A stretch of 64,000 nt of DNA, from the NCBI RefSeq assembly GCF_001263415.1, contig NZ_LGTE01000004.1:62001-126000 (forward strand), written 5' to 3'. Below are positions 8,318 to 15,600 of this stretch, one piece after another; position 1 is the stretch's first letter; every line of letters begins with the position of its first letter. The translations under genes and the position numbers were made by a program. This stretch comes from Thermincola ferriacetica. Lineage in GTDB: Bacteria; Bacillota; Thermincolia; Thermincolales; Thermincolaceae. The notes under the pieces were generated by a model. That model was not told the origin of the DNA. It did no database searches and worked only from the letters and a program-made list of their open reading frames with translations.

Positions 8318-9175
8318 CTACCATCCCCTTCCTGTGCCTTCCAGCATGGCCAGCAGCGCAAAACCGCGGTTAAGAAACCCGGTCTGGTACAGCAGCAGGA
8401 TTATGTACGTGCAGAGCATCAGGTAACTGAAAAAACGTTCCTTCAGGCTGCCGGTATTAAACCAGGGCAGGGCAAAACGTTTCCTGTAAGGGTATAAAAG
8501 CGGCACGCCGCTGTTGGTCAGGGCATCGGCCAAAAGATGCAGGCTGTACCCCAGCACAAAGGCGGGCAGGATATTGACGCCCCAACGCTGCCATATCCCC
8601 ACTGCGTCCTGGATATACCATGCTGCCGTTGAGGTTATTGCCAGACCCAGGAGTGAGTGCGTCATCCCGCGGTGGCCGGCCAGGGTAAATATCAATACCG
8701 TAAGGCCGGTTGCGATCAGGATAAAATTCAATACCCCCTGAAAAACGGGAAGCACAGGGTGTTTGCCCATGTACCACGCCGCGGCAAGCATGGTTGCACC
8801 TGCTATCAGTTCCGCTATTCGCGTACCCGCCAGTACCGGTATCTCAGGCACTACCTCGTGGGTTATAGTGGAGTTCGGGTGGTCCAGGTCGGGCAGCAGT
8901 GAGCCGATAGCCGCCGCGAACATCATAACCACCGGCGCAATAATTGCGGAAAAGGTGAAGTATTCCTTAAACTCGTAAGCAAGCCAATAGGTCCAGTACA
9001 TTATAAACGCCGCCTGCAGAAGGTTTGTCAACATTCTTTTTCCGCTTGATATATATGCCAGGGCCATCGCCAGGACTATCCCTGCGCTGTAGTCTTTTGT
9101 AGTAATCTTTAACATTTCCGGCCAGACCAGCATGGTGCCGATCAGACCTATCCTCATGTGTGTTTTTGCCAGCAT
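8318..9175 (-). CDS. YdjM-like membrane-bound metal-dependent hydrolase family protein
   Basis: This 285-residue polytopic membrane protein has the metal-binding signature of the YdjM/DUF457 family: GSLLPDLDHPNS near residue 90, GHRGMTHSLLG near 170 and HLLADALTNSGVPLLYPY near 220. The true activity of the family is poorly known. The start is an ATG after AGGGGG. It is spaced 12 bp from the preceding gene and 3 bp from the next, so it belongs to the same operon. Confidence 0.8.
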   Translation of the reverse strand: MLAKTHMRIGLIGTMLVWPEMLKITTKDYSAGIVLAMALAYISSGKRMLTNLLQAAFIMYWTYWLAYEFKEYFTFSAIIAPVVMMFAAAIGSLLPDLDHPNSTITHEVVPEIPVLAGTRIAELIAGATMLAAAWYMGKHPVLPVFQGVLNFILIATGLTVLIFTLAGHRGMTHSLLGLAITSTAAWYIQDAVGIWQRWGVNILPAFVLGYSLHLLADALTNSGVPLLYPYRKRFALPWFNTGSLKERFFSYLMLCTYIILLLYQTGFLNRGFALLAMLEGTGRGW

Positions 9176-9187
9176 ATGGCATACCCC

Positions 9188-10957
9188 CTATTTTTGCGTC
9201 AAGACCAAAAGCGGGTCTATCCACGCATTGGTCTGCAGGTTTTTGATCCGTATGTCCAGGTGCGGCCCCGTGCTGCGGCCCGTGTTCCCTACAGCGGCTA
9301 TCCGCTGGCCGGGCTGCACGGTGTCGCCTTTCCGGACCGTTGGCGATTCGGCCTGCAGGTGCCCGTAAAAATACAGGTTGTTGTTATCCCGGACGGTAAT
9401 GTACATTCCGAACCCCTGGCTGTGATCACGCGGGTTTTCCCAGCCGACATGGGTCACTATTCCGCCGGACACCGACAAAACCGGGGTCCCCTCCGGCGCG
9501 GCTATGTCCAGCCCTTTGTGTATGTAAGACCCGCGGTCTTCGCCAAAGTAGCCGGTTATGCGCGTGGAACCGGAGACCGGCCACACGCCGCCGCCTGATA
9601 TGCTGCCGTCCCGCAACTGCACGGCCATCTTCCAGATCGGGCCGGCGTATTCCGCTTCGGCCCATTTCAGCGGGTCATCGCCGTACAGCACGCGCTTCGC
9701 CACCGGTACGTGCACAAACCCGCCGTATACCTTTAACACCGGCAGCGTGGCCTTCTGCCAGACAGAATCGTCGGCGGTCCAGTCAACGCTTTTCAGGCCG
9801 AAGTGGTACAGCATGTATGCCCCGGCCAAAATCTGCGCCCTGGGGTTGTCACGGTCCGCCTGCGGGTCAAAGCCCAGGGTTCGCGATACCCTGGCCCAGT
9901 TCTCCGGCAGCAACTGCATCAGGCCATACGCGCCGCTGGATTCGTTCTCCGCCTGCGGGTTAAACCCGGATTCCTTGAAAGACACAGCGGCCAGAAACCA
10001 CCAGGGTATGCCGTACTGCTTCTCGGCCTCACGGAAGAACCCCGTCAGTTCCGGCGGGACGGTCGCCCCGGACAGGTACTCGGCGGCATCGGCATACTGC
10101 AAAAGCCAATCCATGTTTTCCGCTTTCCTGGAATACGCCCTGGCGTTTTCCAAAACCGCCGTGCGCATCAGGGCCAAATCTTCCGCGTCCCGCGGTTTCA
10201 GATAATTCTTTATGGCATTGTCCAGCCTGGTCCACTGTTCCAGGGTACGGATATTTTTCAGCCTTTCGTACCTTATGCTGGTGTTTTCATCAAGCTGTTC
10301 CGTGACCCATTCATATTCGTACTGCCGCCAGCCGTACAGGGTATTGGATTCCACCAGCAGATGCACTTCCTGGACAGAGGTCTGGCTGCCGCCGGTTTCT
10401 GTTGTTGTGGTGACATAAACCTTGGATGGACGGTAGTAGAAATACGGTTCAAGATCCTTCACAAATTGTTCCCGCATTTCATCGGTTATCCGGTCGCCGT
10501 TTTCGGCTATGGTTTGGAACAATGCCAGCGCCTGAGCCACACCCCATTCCAACTGCAACTGCACGTCCTGGCCGTACCGGTCCGTAAAACCGGACAGTTT
10601 ACCGGCGTATTCCGACGGATACAGCGGTCTGGACGGCTGGCTGTTCACCACGTACAAATGCTTACGGTTGGCTTCATTCACCAGGTTCCGGATTTTTTCA
10701 ATACTTGCCGCATCTTCCGCGGTGACGGTTTCCCGGTTTACTGCCTGTTCTGTCGGCATGGCTGAATAGGTCATGCCGAAAAATACGGTGACAGACATTA
10801 CCAGGAACAGAAACAACAGCAGCCACGGTCCCAGTATAACCAGGAGTTTTTTGGCAAGGGCCTTGACTGCTTTTTTTGCAACGGATTTTACCGCTGTTTT
10901 GGCGGCTCGGCCAACAATTTCCCGTGTGTAACGGTCTGGCTGGTTTGTATCAACCAC
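9188..10957 (-). CDS. Membrane-anchored lytic transglycosylase / M23 endopeptidase fusion
   Basis: About 589 residues from a GTG eight bases after GGAGG (a TTG two codons earlier is also possible). The N-terminus is a lysine-rich cytoplasmic stretch followed by one membrane helix (LLVILGPWLLLFLFLVMSV). After a long linker comes an SLT domain (AVSFKESGFNP with the catalytic Glu, then GAYGLMQLLP). The C-terminus is an M23 peptidase (HKGLDIAAPEGTPV, YFYGHLQ, GPHLDIRI with the zinc ligands). It would cut both glycan strands and peptide cross-links to open the wall. Fusions of this kind (CwlT/VirB1-like) are characteristic of conjugative elements in Gram-positive bacteria. Here it would let a pilus or DNA pass through. 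Confidence 0.88.
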   Translation of the reverse strand: MVDTNQPDRYTREIVGRAAKTAVKSVAKKAVKALAKKLLVILGPWLLLFLFLVMSVTVFFGMTYSAMPTEQAVNRETVTAEDAASIEKIRNLVNEANRKHLYVVNSQPSRPLYPSEYAGKLSGFTDRYGQDVQLQLEWGVAQALALFQTIAENGDRITDEMREQFVKDLEPYFYYRPSKVYVTTTTETGGSQTSVQEVHLLVESNTLYGWRQYEYEWVTEQLDENTSIRYERLKNIRTLEQWTRLDNAIKNYLKPRDAEDLALMRTAVLENARAYSRKAENMDWLLQYADAAEYLSGATVPPELTGFFREAEKQYGIPWWFLAAVSFKESGFNPQAENESSGAYGLMQLLPENWARVSRTLGFDPQADRDNPRAQILAGAYMLYHFGLKSVDWTADDSVWQKATLPVLKVYGGFVHVPVAKRVLYGDDPLKWAEAEYAGPIWKMAVQLRDGSISGGGVWPVSGSTRITGYFGEDRGSYIHKGLDIAAPEGTPVLSVSGGIVTHVGWENPRDHSQGFGMYITVRDNNNLYFYGHLQAESPTVRKGDTVQPGQRIAAVGNTGRSTGPHLDIRIKNLQTNAWIDPLLVLTQK

Positions 10958-10982
10958 CGCCAATTCCTCCCCCGTTTTTAAT

Positions 10983-11312
10983 TTAATTCACCGATACGGG
11001 CTTTTTGGGCCCGGCCAGGTGCAGTTTCGGCTTTTCTTCCGGCTCAACAATCTGCAGGGTCAGCCTGGACAGCAGGTTCTTTTCTTCCAGCCGCCGCAGC
11101 ACCTGTTTTGCTTCTTCCTCGCTGATCCTGCATTTCCGGGCAATGGTTTCGTAAGCATGGGCGTAACGATCCTCTTCACCACTGAAATCGCTCAGGTACA
11201 GGTAGGCTAGAATGTCGTATGCCGTAAGCCCTTCAATCTCAAAAATGCTGTCATATGCGTCAAGATTCAGTTCGTAGATGGTTAATGTCTGGCCCGGCTT
11301 GATCTGCAACAA
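10983..11312 (-). CDS. Small protein with helical, winged-helix-like region; first gene of the pilus operon
   Basis: This 109-residue protein is not recognised. The start is placed at a TTG (11310-11312) eight bases after AGGAGG. A longer reading from 11447 would run through a terminator hairpin and is unlikely. The sequence YETIARKCRISEEEAKQVLRRLEEKNLL looks like a helix-turn-helix with a recognition helix, so a regulator is possible. It precedes the wall hydrolase gene. Confidence 0.55.
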   Translation of the reverse strand: MLQIKPGQTLTIYELNLDAYDSIFEIEGLTAYDILAYLYLSDFSGEEDRYAHAYETIARKCRISEEEAKQVLRRLEEKNLLSRLTLQIVEPEEKPKLHLAGPKKPVSVN

Positions 11313-11337
11313 ACCAATCACCTCCTCTCTACACACA

Positions 11338-11375
11338 CAAAAAAAGAGCCAATCCGGTTGACACCAGATTGGCTC
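11338..11375 (-). terminator. Terminator/attenuator just upstream of the pilus operon
   Basis: On the minus strand GAGCCAATC pairs perfectly with GATTGGCTC (11346-11354 with 11367-11375), followed by seven T. It lies 26 bp before the first start codon. It either stops transcripts arriving from the tRNA side or acts as a regulated attenuator for the operon. Confidence 0.75.
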
Positions 11376-11425
11376 CTGAACAGGGAAGGATTTTCTCTTT
11401 TCATGGCGAACTAATTTTCCTGGTT

Positions 11426-11487
11426 GCACACGTTTTTCTGCGCACACGTTTTTTTTATTTCAAGTCAAATACGTGCGCGCGCGCACG
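11426..11487. promoter_or_regulatory. Iteron-like GCACACG repeats and a GC-alternating palindrome
   Basis: GCACACGTTTTT occurs twice in direct orientation (11426-11437 and 11442-11453, 16-bp period). A 16-bp perfect palindrome of alternating pyrimidine/purine, CGTGCGCGCGCGCACG, follows at 11472-11487. All three share the CGTG(T/C)GC core. They lie between the tRNA-Leu terminator and the pilus operon, and could be operator, integrase/excision or replication sites. Confidence 0.45.
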
Positions 11488-11502
11488 ATTTTTTCAAAAA
11501 AC

Positions 11503-11541
11503 ATTTTAAAAAGGCTCCGGGGCAAAAACCCGCGAAGCCTT
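11503..11541 (-). terminator. Rho-independent terminator of tRNA-Leu(GAG)
   Basis: AAGGCT...AGCCTT stem with an inner CGGG/CCCG pair, followed on the minus strand by TTTTAAAATG. It lies 18 bp beyond the tRNA 3' end. Confidence 0.75.
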
Positions 11542-11558
11542 GATACAATTGGCTTTTT

Positions 11559-11641
11559 TGGTGCGGATGATGGGACTTGAACCCATACGGTTGCCCACAC
11601 GCCCCTCAAACGTGCGCGTCTGCCAGTTCCGCCACATCCGC
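11559..11641 (-). tRNA. tRNA-Leu (anticodon GAG)
   Basis: An 83-nt class II tRNA with acceptor GCGGATG/CATCCGC, D-arm TGGCGGAACTGGCAGACG, anticodon loop TTGAGGG (anticodon GAG, reading CUC/CUU), a variable arm, T-loop GGTTCAAGTCC and encoded CCA. Its 3' end points toward the pilus island, the usual geometry for tRNA-targeted integration. Confidence 0.95.
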
Positions 11642-11695
11642 GTTTGGAAGGCTTACCGCCTTTTTTGCTGCTGCCCTTTCGGTAACAGCAATATT

Positions 11696-11724
11696 ATTAT
11701 AACTGAACAGTGTGCTAATTGCAA
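11696..11724 (-). promoter_or_regulatory. Sigma-A promoter for tRNA-Leu(GAG)
   Basis: Minus strand TTGCAA, 17-bp spacer, TATAAT, about 55 bp upstream of the tRNA. Confidence 0.75.
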
Positions 11725-11834
11725 GGGTGTACAGGTAGTTTTGCGCAGAAAAAATCTTCCCAATATCAATGCTGAGCATTGATTCAAAGAATCCGAAGGA
11801 GACTCCGCCGCTAAATTCAAAATTCCCCTGTGCG

Positions 11835-12803
11835 TTACATATAGCACTTGACCCAGTGTTCCGGACCCAGCAGCCGCAAAGGAGGAGCGTTCCTGCGGCA
11901 AATCTCTGCCCGTTCAGGGCACCAGTCATAATAAGGGCAACCATGGCTTTTTTGTTTGCCCGATGCTTCCGCCGGACCACGTTCCGATTCAGGCGCCGCT
12001 TCCTGTTTTCCACCCCCAAAAATCCGGGGCATGGCAGAAATTAAAAGCCGTGTATAGGGATGTCCCGGATGGCTGAACACTTCTTCGACAGGGCCAAGCT
12101 CTACCAGTTCGCCCTTATACATAACCCCTATTCTGTGGCTGATATATCTTATCACTCTGAGATCGTGAGATATAAAAAGGTAAGATAAATTCTGAGAAAC
12201 TTGCAGCCGGCGAAAAGTCTGCAAAATTTGCGTTTGCACCGAAATGTCCAGCGAAGCCAGAGGTTCGTCACATACCAGCAATGCAGGCTCAGTAGCAAGG
12301 CTTCTGGCCAGGCAAACTCTTTGCTTCTCACCGCCGCTCAATTCGTGGGGATAGGCGTAAAAAATATCGGTCCGTAAACCCGCCAGGTTTAATAACCGGG
12401 CTGTCTTTTGCTTTATATCCTCCGCACCTTTGCCATGATGAAAAGAAAGCACTTCTTTAATAGCGCTGCCAGCGGTCATTAAGGGATTAAGAGTACCGGT
12501 GACATCCTGGAATATACACTGCACTTGTCTGCGGTACTCCGTAAATTCCGCGGCCTTAAATTCTTCTATATTCCTGCCTTTGTATAGCACCATTCCCTGT
12601 GACGGTTTAACCAGTCCAAGGGCCAGCTTTCCGATGGTTGTTTTTCCGGAACCGCTCCCACCGATTAACCCCAAAGTTTCTCCGGTCCGGGTATCTAAAC
12701 TTATGTTTTTCACGGCCGTAACACGCCTGGTAGACAAAAAACCTGAGCCTATACAGTATTCCTTGGTAACTCCCCGTAACTCCAAAAGAGTTTTACCCTT
12801 CAT
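11835..12803 (-). CDS. Oligopeptide/nickel ABC transporter ATP-binding protein (OppF/DppF type)
   Basis: This 322-residue ABC ATPase has Walker A GGSGSGKTT near residue 48, signature LSGGEKQRV, Walker B ALLVCDEPLASLD and switch His in LFISHDL. The C-terminal Cys-containing oligopeptide-transporter extension (CPYYDWCPERAEIC) is present. It is the second nucleotide-binding subunit of the importer encoded from 17226 downward and lies one base from the preceding ATPase gene. Substrate cannot be told apart (oligopeptide, dipeptide or nickel chelate). Confidence 0.92.
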   Translation of the reverse strand: MKGKTLLELRGVTKEYCIGSGFLSTRRVTAVKNISLDTRTGETLGLIGGSGSGKTTIGKLALGLVKPSQGMVLYKGRNIEEFKAAEFTEYRRQVQCIFQDVTGTLNPLMTAGSAIKEVLSFHHGKGAEDIKQKTARLLNLAGLRTDIFYAYPHELSGGEKQRVCLARSLATEPALLVCDEPLASLDISVQTQILQTFRRLQVSQNLSYLFISHDLRVIRYISHRIGVMYKGELVELGPVEEVFSHPGHPYTRLLISAMPRIFGGGKQEAAPESERGPAEASGKQKSHGCPYYDWCPERAEICRRNAPPLRLLGPEHWVKCYM

Positions 12804-12804
12804 G

Positions 12805-13779
12805 TCACAGCGCCCCTTTATTTCTGCCCGAGTATAAGTGGCAGGCTACCTTTCGGTTTTCCGATATTTTCAGCAGCTCTGGTTCATATATTGAGCAATT
12901 TTCCGAAGCCTCTTCGCACCTCGGGTAAAAAGCGCAGCCCATGGGCAGTTCATGGTAACCGGGGACCTGGCCGCGAATTGGTTCAATATCGTGCCTTCCC
13001 TCTTCCAGAGCAAAAAAGGTTTCAATGAGCCGGCGCGAATAAGGGTGCAACGGAGTACTTAACAATTCCCAAGTCGACCCTTCCTCAACCACTTTGCCCA
13101 TATACATAACCAGCAGCCGGTCACAGCTCTGGGCAACCGCAGCTAGGTCATGAGAAATCAGGATTACCGCCAGGTCCATCTCCTTCTTCAAAACTGCCAA
13201 TGCTTTCATCACTATGGCGCTGTTTATAGTATCCAACGCAGTTGTGGGTTCATCGGCTATCAAAATCTCCGGTTCGCAGCATAAAGCCATGGCCAGACAA
13301 ACCCTCTGCGCCATACCGCCAGAAAGTTCTCCCGGAAATCGCCTGAGTATGTCATCAACATCATTGAAACCGACCCGCTGTAGTAACTGCCGCGCTCTCA
13401 CCAGGGCATCTCCTGAAGATAATCTGCAATGAAACCGGATTAACTCAGTCATTTGTTTCTTCACTGTCAGCACAGGATTAAGCGCTGCCATTCCTTCCTG
13501 GTACACCATGGCAATCCTTTTTCTTTTAATGTTATGCGGGGCTTTATTATAACGGTCTGATAAAAACCTGATACTTCCCTCCACTTTACATTCCGGATAC
13601 TTTAACGCCCCCGCCACCGCAAGACCAGTAACAGTTTTACCGCAACCGGACTCGCCAACCAGACCCAGGCATTCGCCTTTTTTTAGTTGCAAAGATAAGT
13701 CCCTAACCACCCTGACATCACGGCCGGTCCCGGAAAAACTAATATTTAACCCCCTGACGTCCAAAAATACACTGTCCAA
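12805..13779 (-). CDS. Oligopeptide/nickel ABC transporter ATP-binding protein (OppD/DppD type)
   Basis: About 324 residues from a TTG placed eight bases after GGAGG. A reading from an ATG at 13863 would add 28 atypical residues. Walker A GESGCGKT, signature LSGGMAQRV, Walker B ILIADEPTTALD and VILISHDL are present. The C-terminal extension has PMGCAFYPRC. It overlaps the end of the permease gene, consistent with translational coupling. Confidence 0.92.
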   Translation of the reverse strand: MDSVFLDVRGLNISFSGTGRDVRVVRDLSLQLKKGECLGLVGESGCGKTVTGLAVAGALKYPECKVEGSIRFLSDRYNKAPHNIKRKRIAMVYQEGMAALNPVLTVKKQMTELIRFHCRLSSGDALVRARQLLQRVGFNDVDDILRRFPGELSGGMAQRVCLAMALCCEPEILIADEPTTALDTINSAIVMKALAVLKKEMDLAVILISHDLAAVAQSCDRLLVMYMGKVVEEGSTWELLSTPLHPYSRRLIETFFALEEGRHDIEPIRGQVPGYHELPMGCAFYPRCEEASENCSIYEPELLKISENRKVACHLYSGRNKGAL

Positions 13780-14623
13780 TTGTTCGTCCTCCAACTCCAG
13801 CCCCACATTTTCTTGTTGGATCAAACCATCCCCGCAGACCGTCGCCAAGGAGGTTAAACCCAAGTACAGTAATAAATATTGCCGTCCCCGGAGCCAGGGC
13901 CAACCACGGAGCCGTAGTCAAATAGTTTCTGGATTGGTAAAGCATGAAACCCCAACTCGGTTCAGGCGGCTGCACACTCAGCCCCAAAAAACTGAAACCC
14001 GATTCAGCCATAATATTGACACCCGCAAGAACTACGGCATAACCAAAAATGGGCCCCGATATGTTAGGCAAAAGGTGAAATCCTATAATTCGCCATTTGG
14101 GTAGCCCGGAAACCTGTGCCGCTAAAATATAACCGGCCCCTTTATTCAGCCGGACCAACCCCCGCACCATTCTGGCCATGTAAACAGTTCCACCGACCGT
14201 CAATGCCACGACAATGCTTGTTTCACCTTTACCCAGAAACGTAACCAGAATTAAGGCCAGAATTATCCCGGGTATACACATCACTACCTCTAAAATCCGG
14301 TCGATAATTTCGCGTCCCCATCCCTCCAACCAGCCGCTTAAAAAACCCATACCCACGCCGCAAAGCAATGATCCGGCCAACGCCGCCAGGGAAATGAAAA
14401 AACTGTGCCTACCTCCGTAACAGAGGCGGCTTAGGTTGTCCCGTCCCAAAACATCAGTACCGAGGGGATGCTCCAAGGAAGGTTTTTGCAGAGCATTTTC
14501 CACGTTTACTTCCAGGGGGTTCGGCAAAAAAAGTGGGCCCAAAATTATAAGAATCACTATTGGCATTAAGAGGACTACGCCCATCAAAACAGGTCGGCGG
14601 GCAGAACTGCAGGGAAAGTTCAT
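13739..14623 (-). CDS. Oligopeptide/nickel ABC transporter permease (OppC/DppC type)
   Basis: This 294-residue inner-membrane permease has an N-terminal helix (VVLLMPIVILIILGPLF), the LGTDVLGRDNLSRLCYGGR motif typical of OppC, five further helices and the EAA-like region ILAAQVSGLPKWRIIGFHLL. It overlaps the stop of the OppB-type gene by 4 bp and is coupled to the ATPase genes. The C-terminus carries a Gly/Arg-rich tail beyond the usual LLGDGLR end. Confidence 0.92.
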   Translation of the reverse strand: MNFPCSSARRPVLMGVVLLMPIVILIILGPLFLPNPLEVNVENALQKPSLEHPLGTDVLGRDNLSRLCYGGRHSFFISLAALAGSLLCGVGMGFLSGWLEGWGREIIDRILEVVMCIPGIILALILVTFLGKGETSIVVALTVGGTVYMARMVRGLVRLNKGAGYILAAQVSGLPKWRIIGFHLLPNISGPIFGYAVVLAGVNIMAESGFSFLGLSVQPPEPSWGFMLYQSRNYLTTAPWLALAPGTAIFITVLGFNLLGDGLRGWFDPTRKCGAGVGGRTIGQCIFGRQGVKY

Positions 14624-15567
14624 GCGCCAAAACCCCCTTCATAAAGGTCTTCCGCTGACCTGGGATCCAGCACAGGCCCAATAAGTTTTACAAATAAATT
14701 TAGACCCGTGATAATAGAAGCGGTGATTAAAGTTATGCCGTTAATCACAGGCCAATCCCTGTGCAGGACTGCGTCTACCAAAAGATTACCCAGGCCAGGC
14801 AGGCTGAAAATGGTCTCCGTTATCACAGCCCCGGTAAAGAAGTAGGCCGCATCGGTAACAACCTGGATCAGCAACAGATAAACAATATTGGGCGCTGCAT
14901 GCTGCCAGAAAACCCGGAATTCCGGTAATCCCCAGCCTTCTACAGCCTTTATAAAAGGTTTGCTTAAAATATCCAAAAGAAAATACCTGATAAACCGGCC
15001 ATAAGTCAGGCCCAGTGGGATGCCGACAGCCAGGCCCGGCAGTACATAGAAATAAAACTGCCCTTCTCCTGCCCCGGATATGGGAAGCAGGCCCAGGGTC
15101 ACTCCCAACAAGGTCTGCAGCAACAGGGCCAGCCAGAAATGGGGTAACGAAAATCCAACCACAGACAGAGCGGTAAGCAACCTGTCAATAAAAGCATTTT
15201 CATGATAGGCGGACAAAGTTCCGACTGCCAGGCCTATGAGCAAGGCAAAAACCAGGGAAACCAGAAAGAGCTTTGCTGTCACCGGCAAGGCTTCAGCAAT
15301 GATGTCCTTTACCTGCTTGCGGGACACATAGGAACGTCCCCAATCGCCCTGTAAAAGGCTGCCGGCATAGTCCACAACCTTTTTAATAACGGGTTTGTCC
15401 AATCCCATTTCCTGCCGCATTAACTGATAGGAGCTCTTGTTGACATGCTTCCCCAAAGCCATGCGGGCCGGGTCCCCCGGTATAAAATTGGTTAGTACAG
15501 ACATTACTATAACCATAACGGCTATGGTAATAAAACTACCCAAAAAGTTTTTAAGCAAATAATTCAA
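14620..15567 (-). CDS. Oligopeptide/nickel ABC transporter permease (OppB/DppB type)
   Basis: This 315-residue permease has an N-terminal membrane helix and the OppB signature IPGDPARMALG followed by LMRQEMGLDKPV. Multiple membrane segments and the cytoplasmic EAA loop near WGLPEFRVFWQH are present, with GAVITETIFSLPGLGNLLVDA near the C-terminus. It lies 33 bp after the binding-protein gene in the operon. Confidence 0.93.
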   Translation of the reverse strand: MNYLLKNFLGSFITIAVMVIVMSVLTNFIPGDPARMALGKHVNKSSYQLMRQEMGLDKPVIKKVVDYAGSLLQGDWGRSYVSRKQVKDIIAEALPVTAKLFLVSLVFALLIGLAVGTLSAYHENAFIDRLLTALSVVGFSLPHFWLALLLQTLLGVTLGLLPISGAGEGQFYFYVLPGLAVGIPLGLTYGRFIRYFLLDILSKPFIKAVEGWGLPEFRVFWQHAAPNIVYLLLIQVVTDAAYFFTGAVITETIFSLPGLGNLLVDAVLHRDWPVINGITLITASIITGLNLFVKLIGPVLDPRSAEDLYEGGFGA

Positions 15568-15600
15568 CGGGAAACCCCCTTGATACTCCCAATCGTCTGA

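Noticed and set aside
11606-12019. Minus-strand open frame overlapping the tRNA and the OppF-type gene
   Set aside because: It runs through the tRNA-Leu gene and lies in another frame of a well-supported ABC ATPase.
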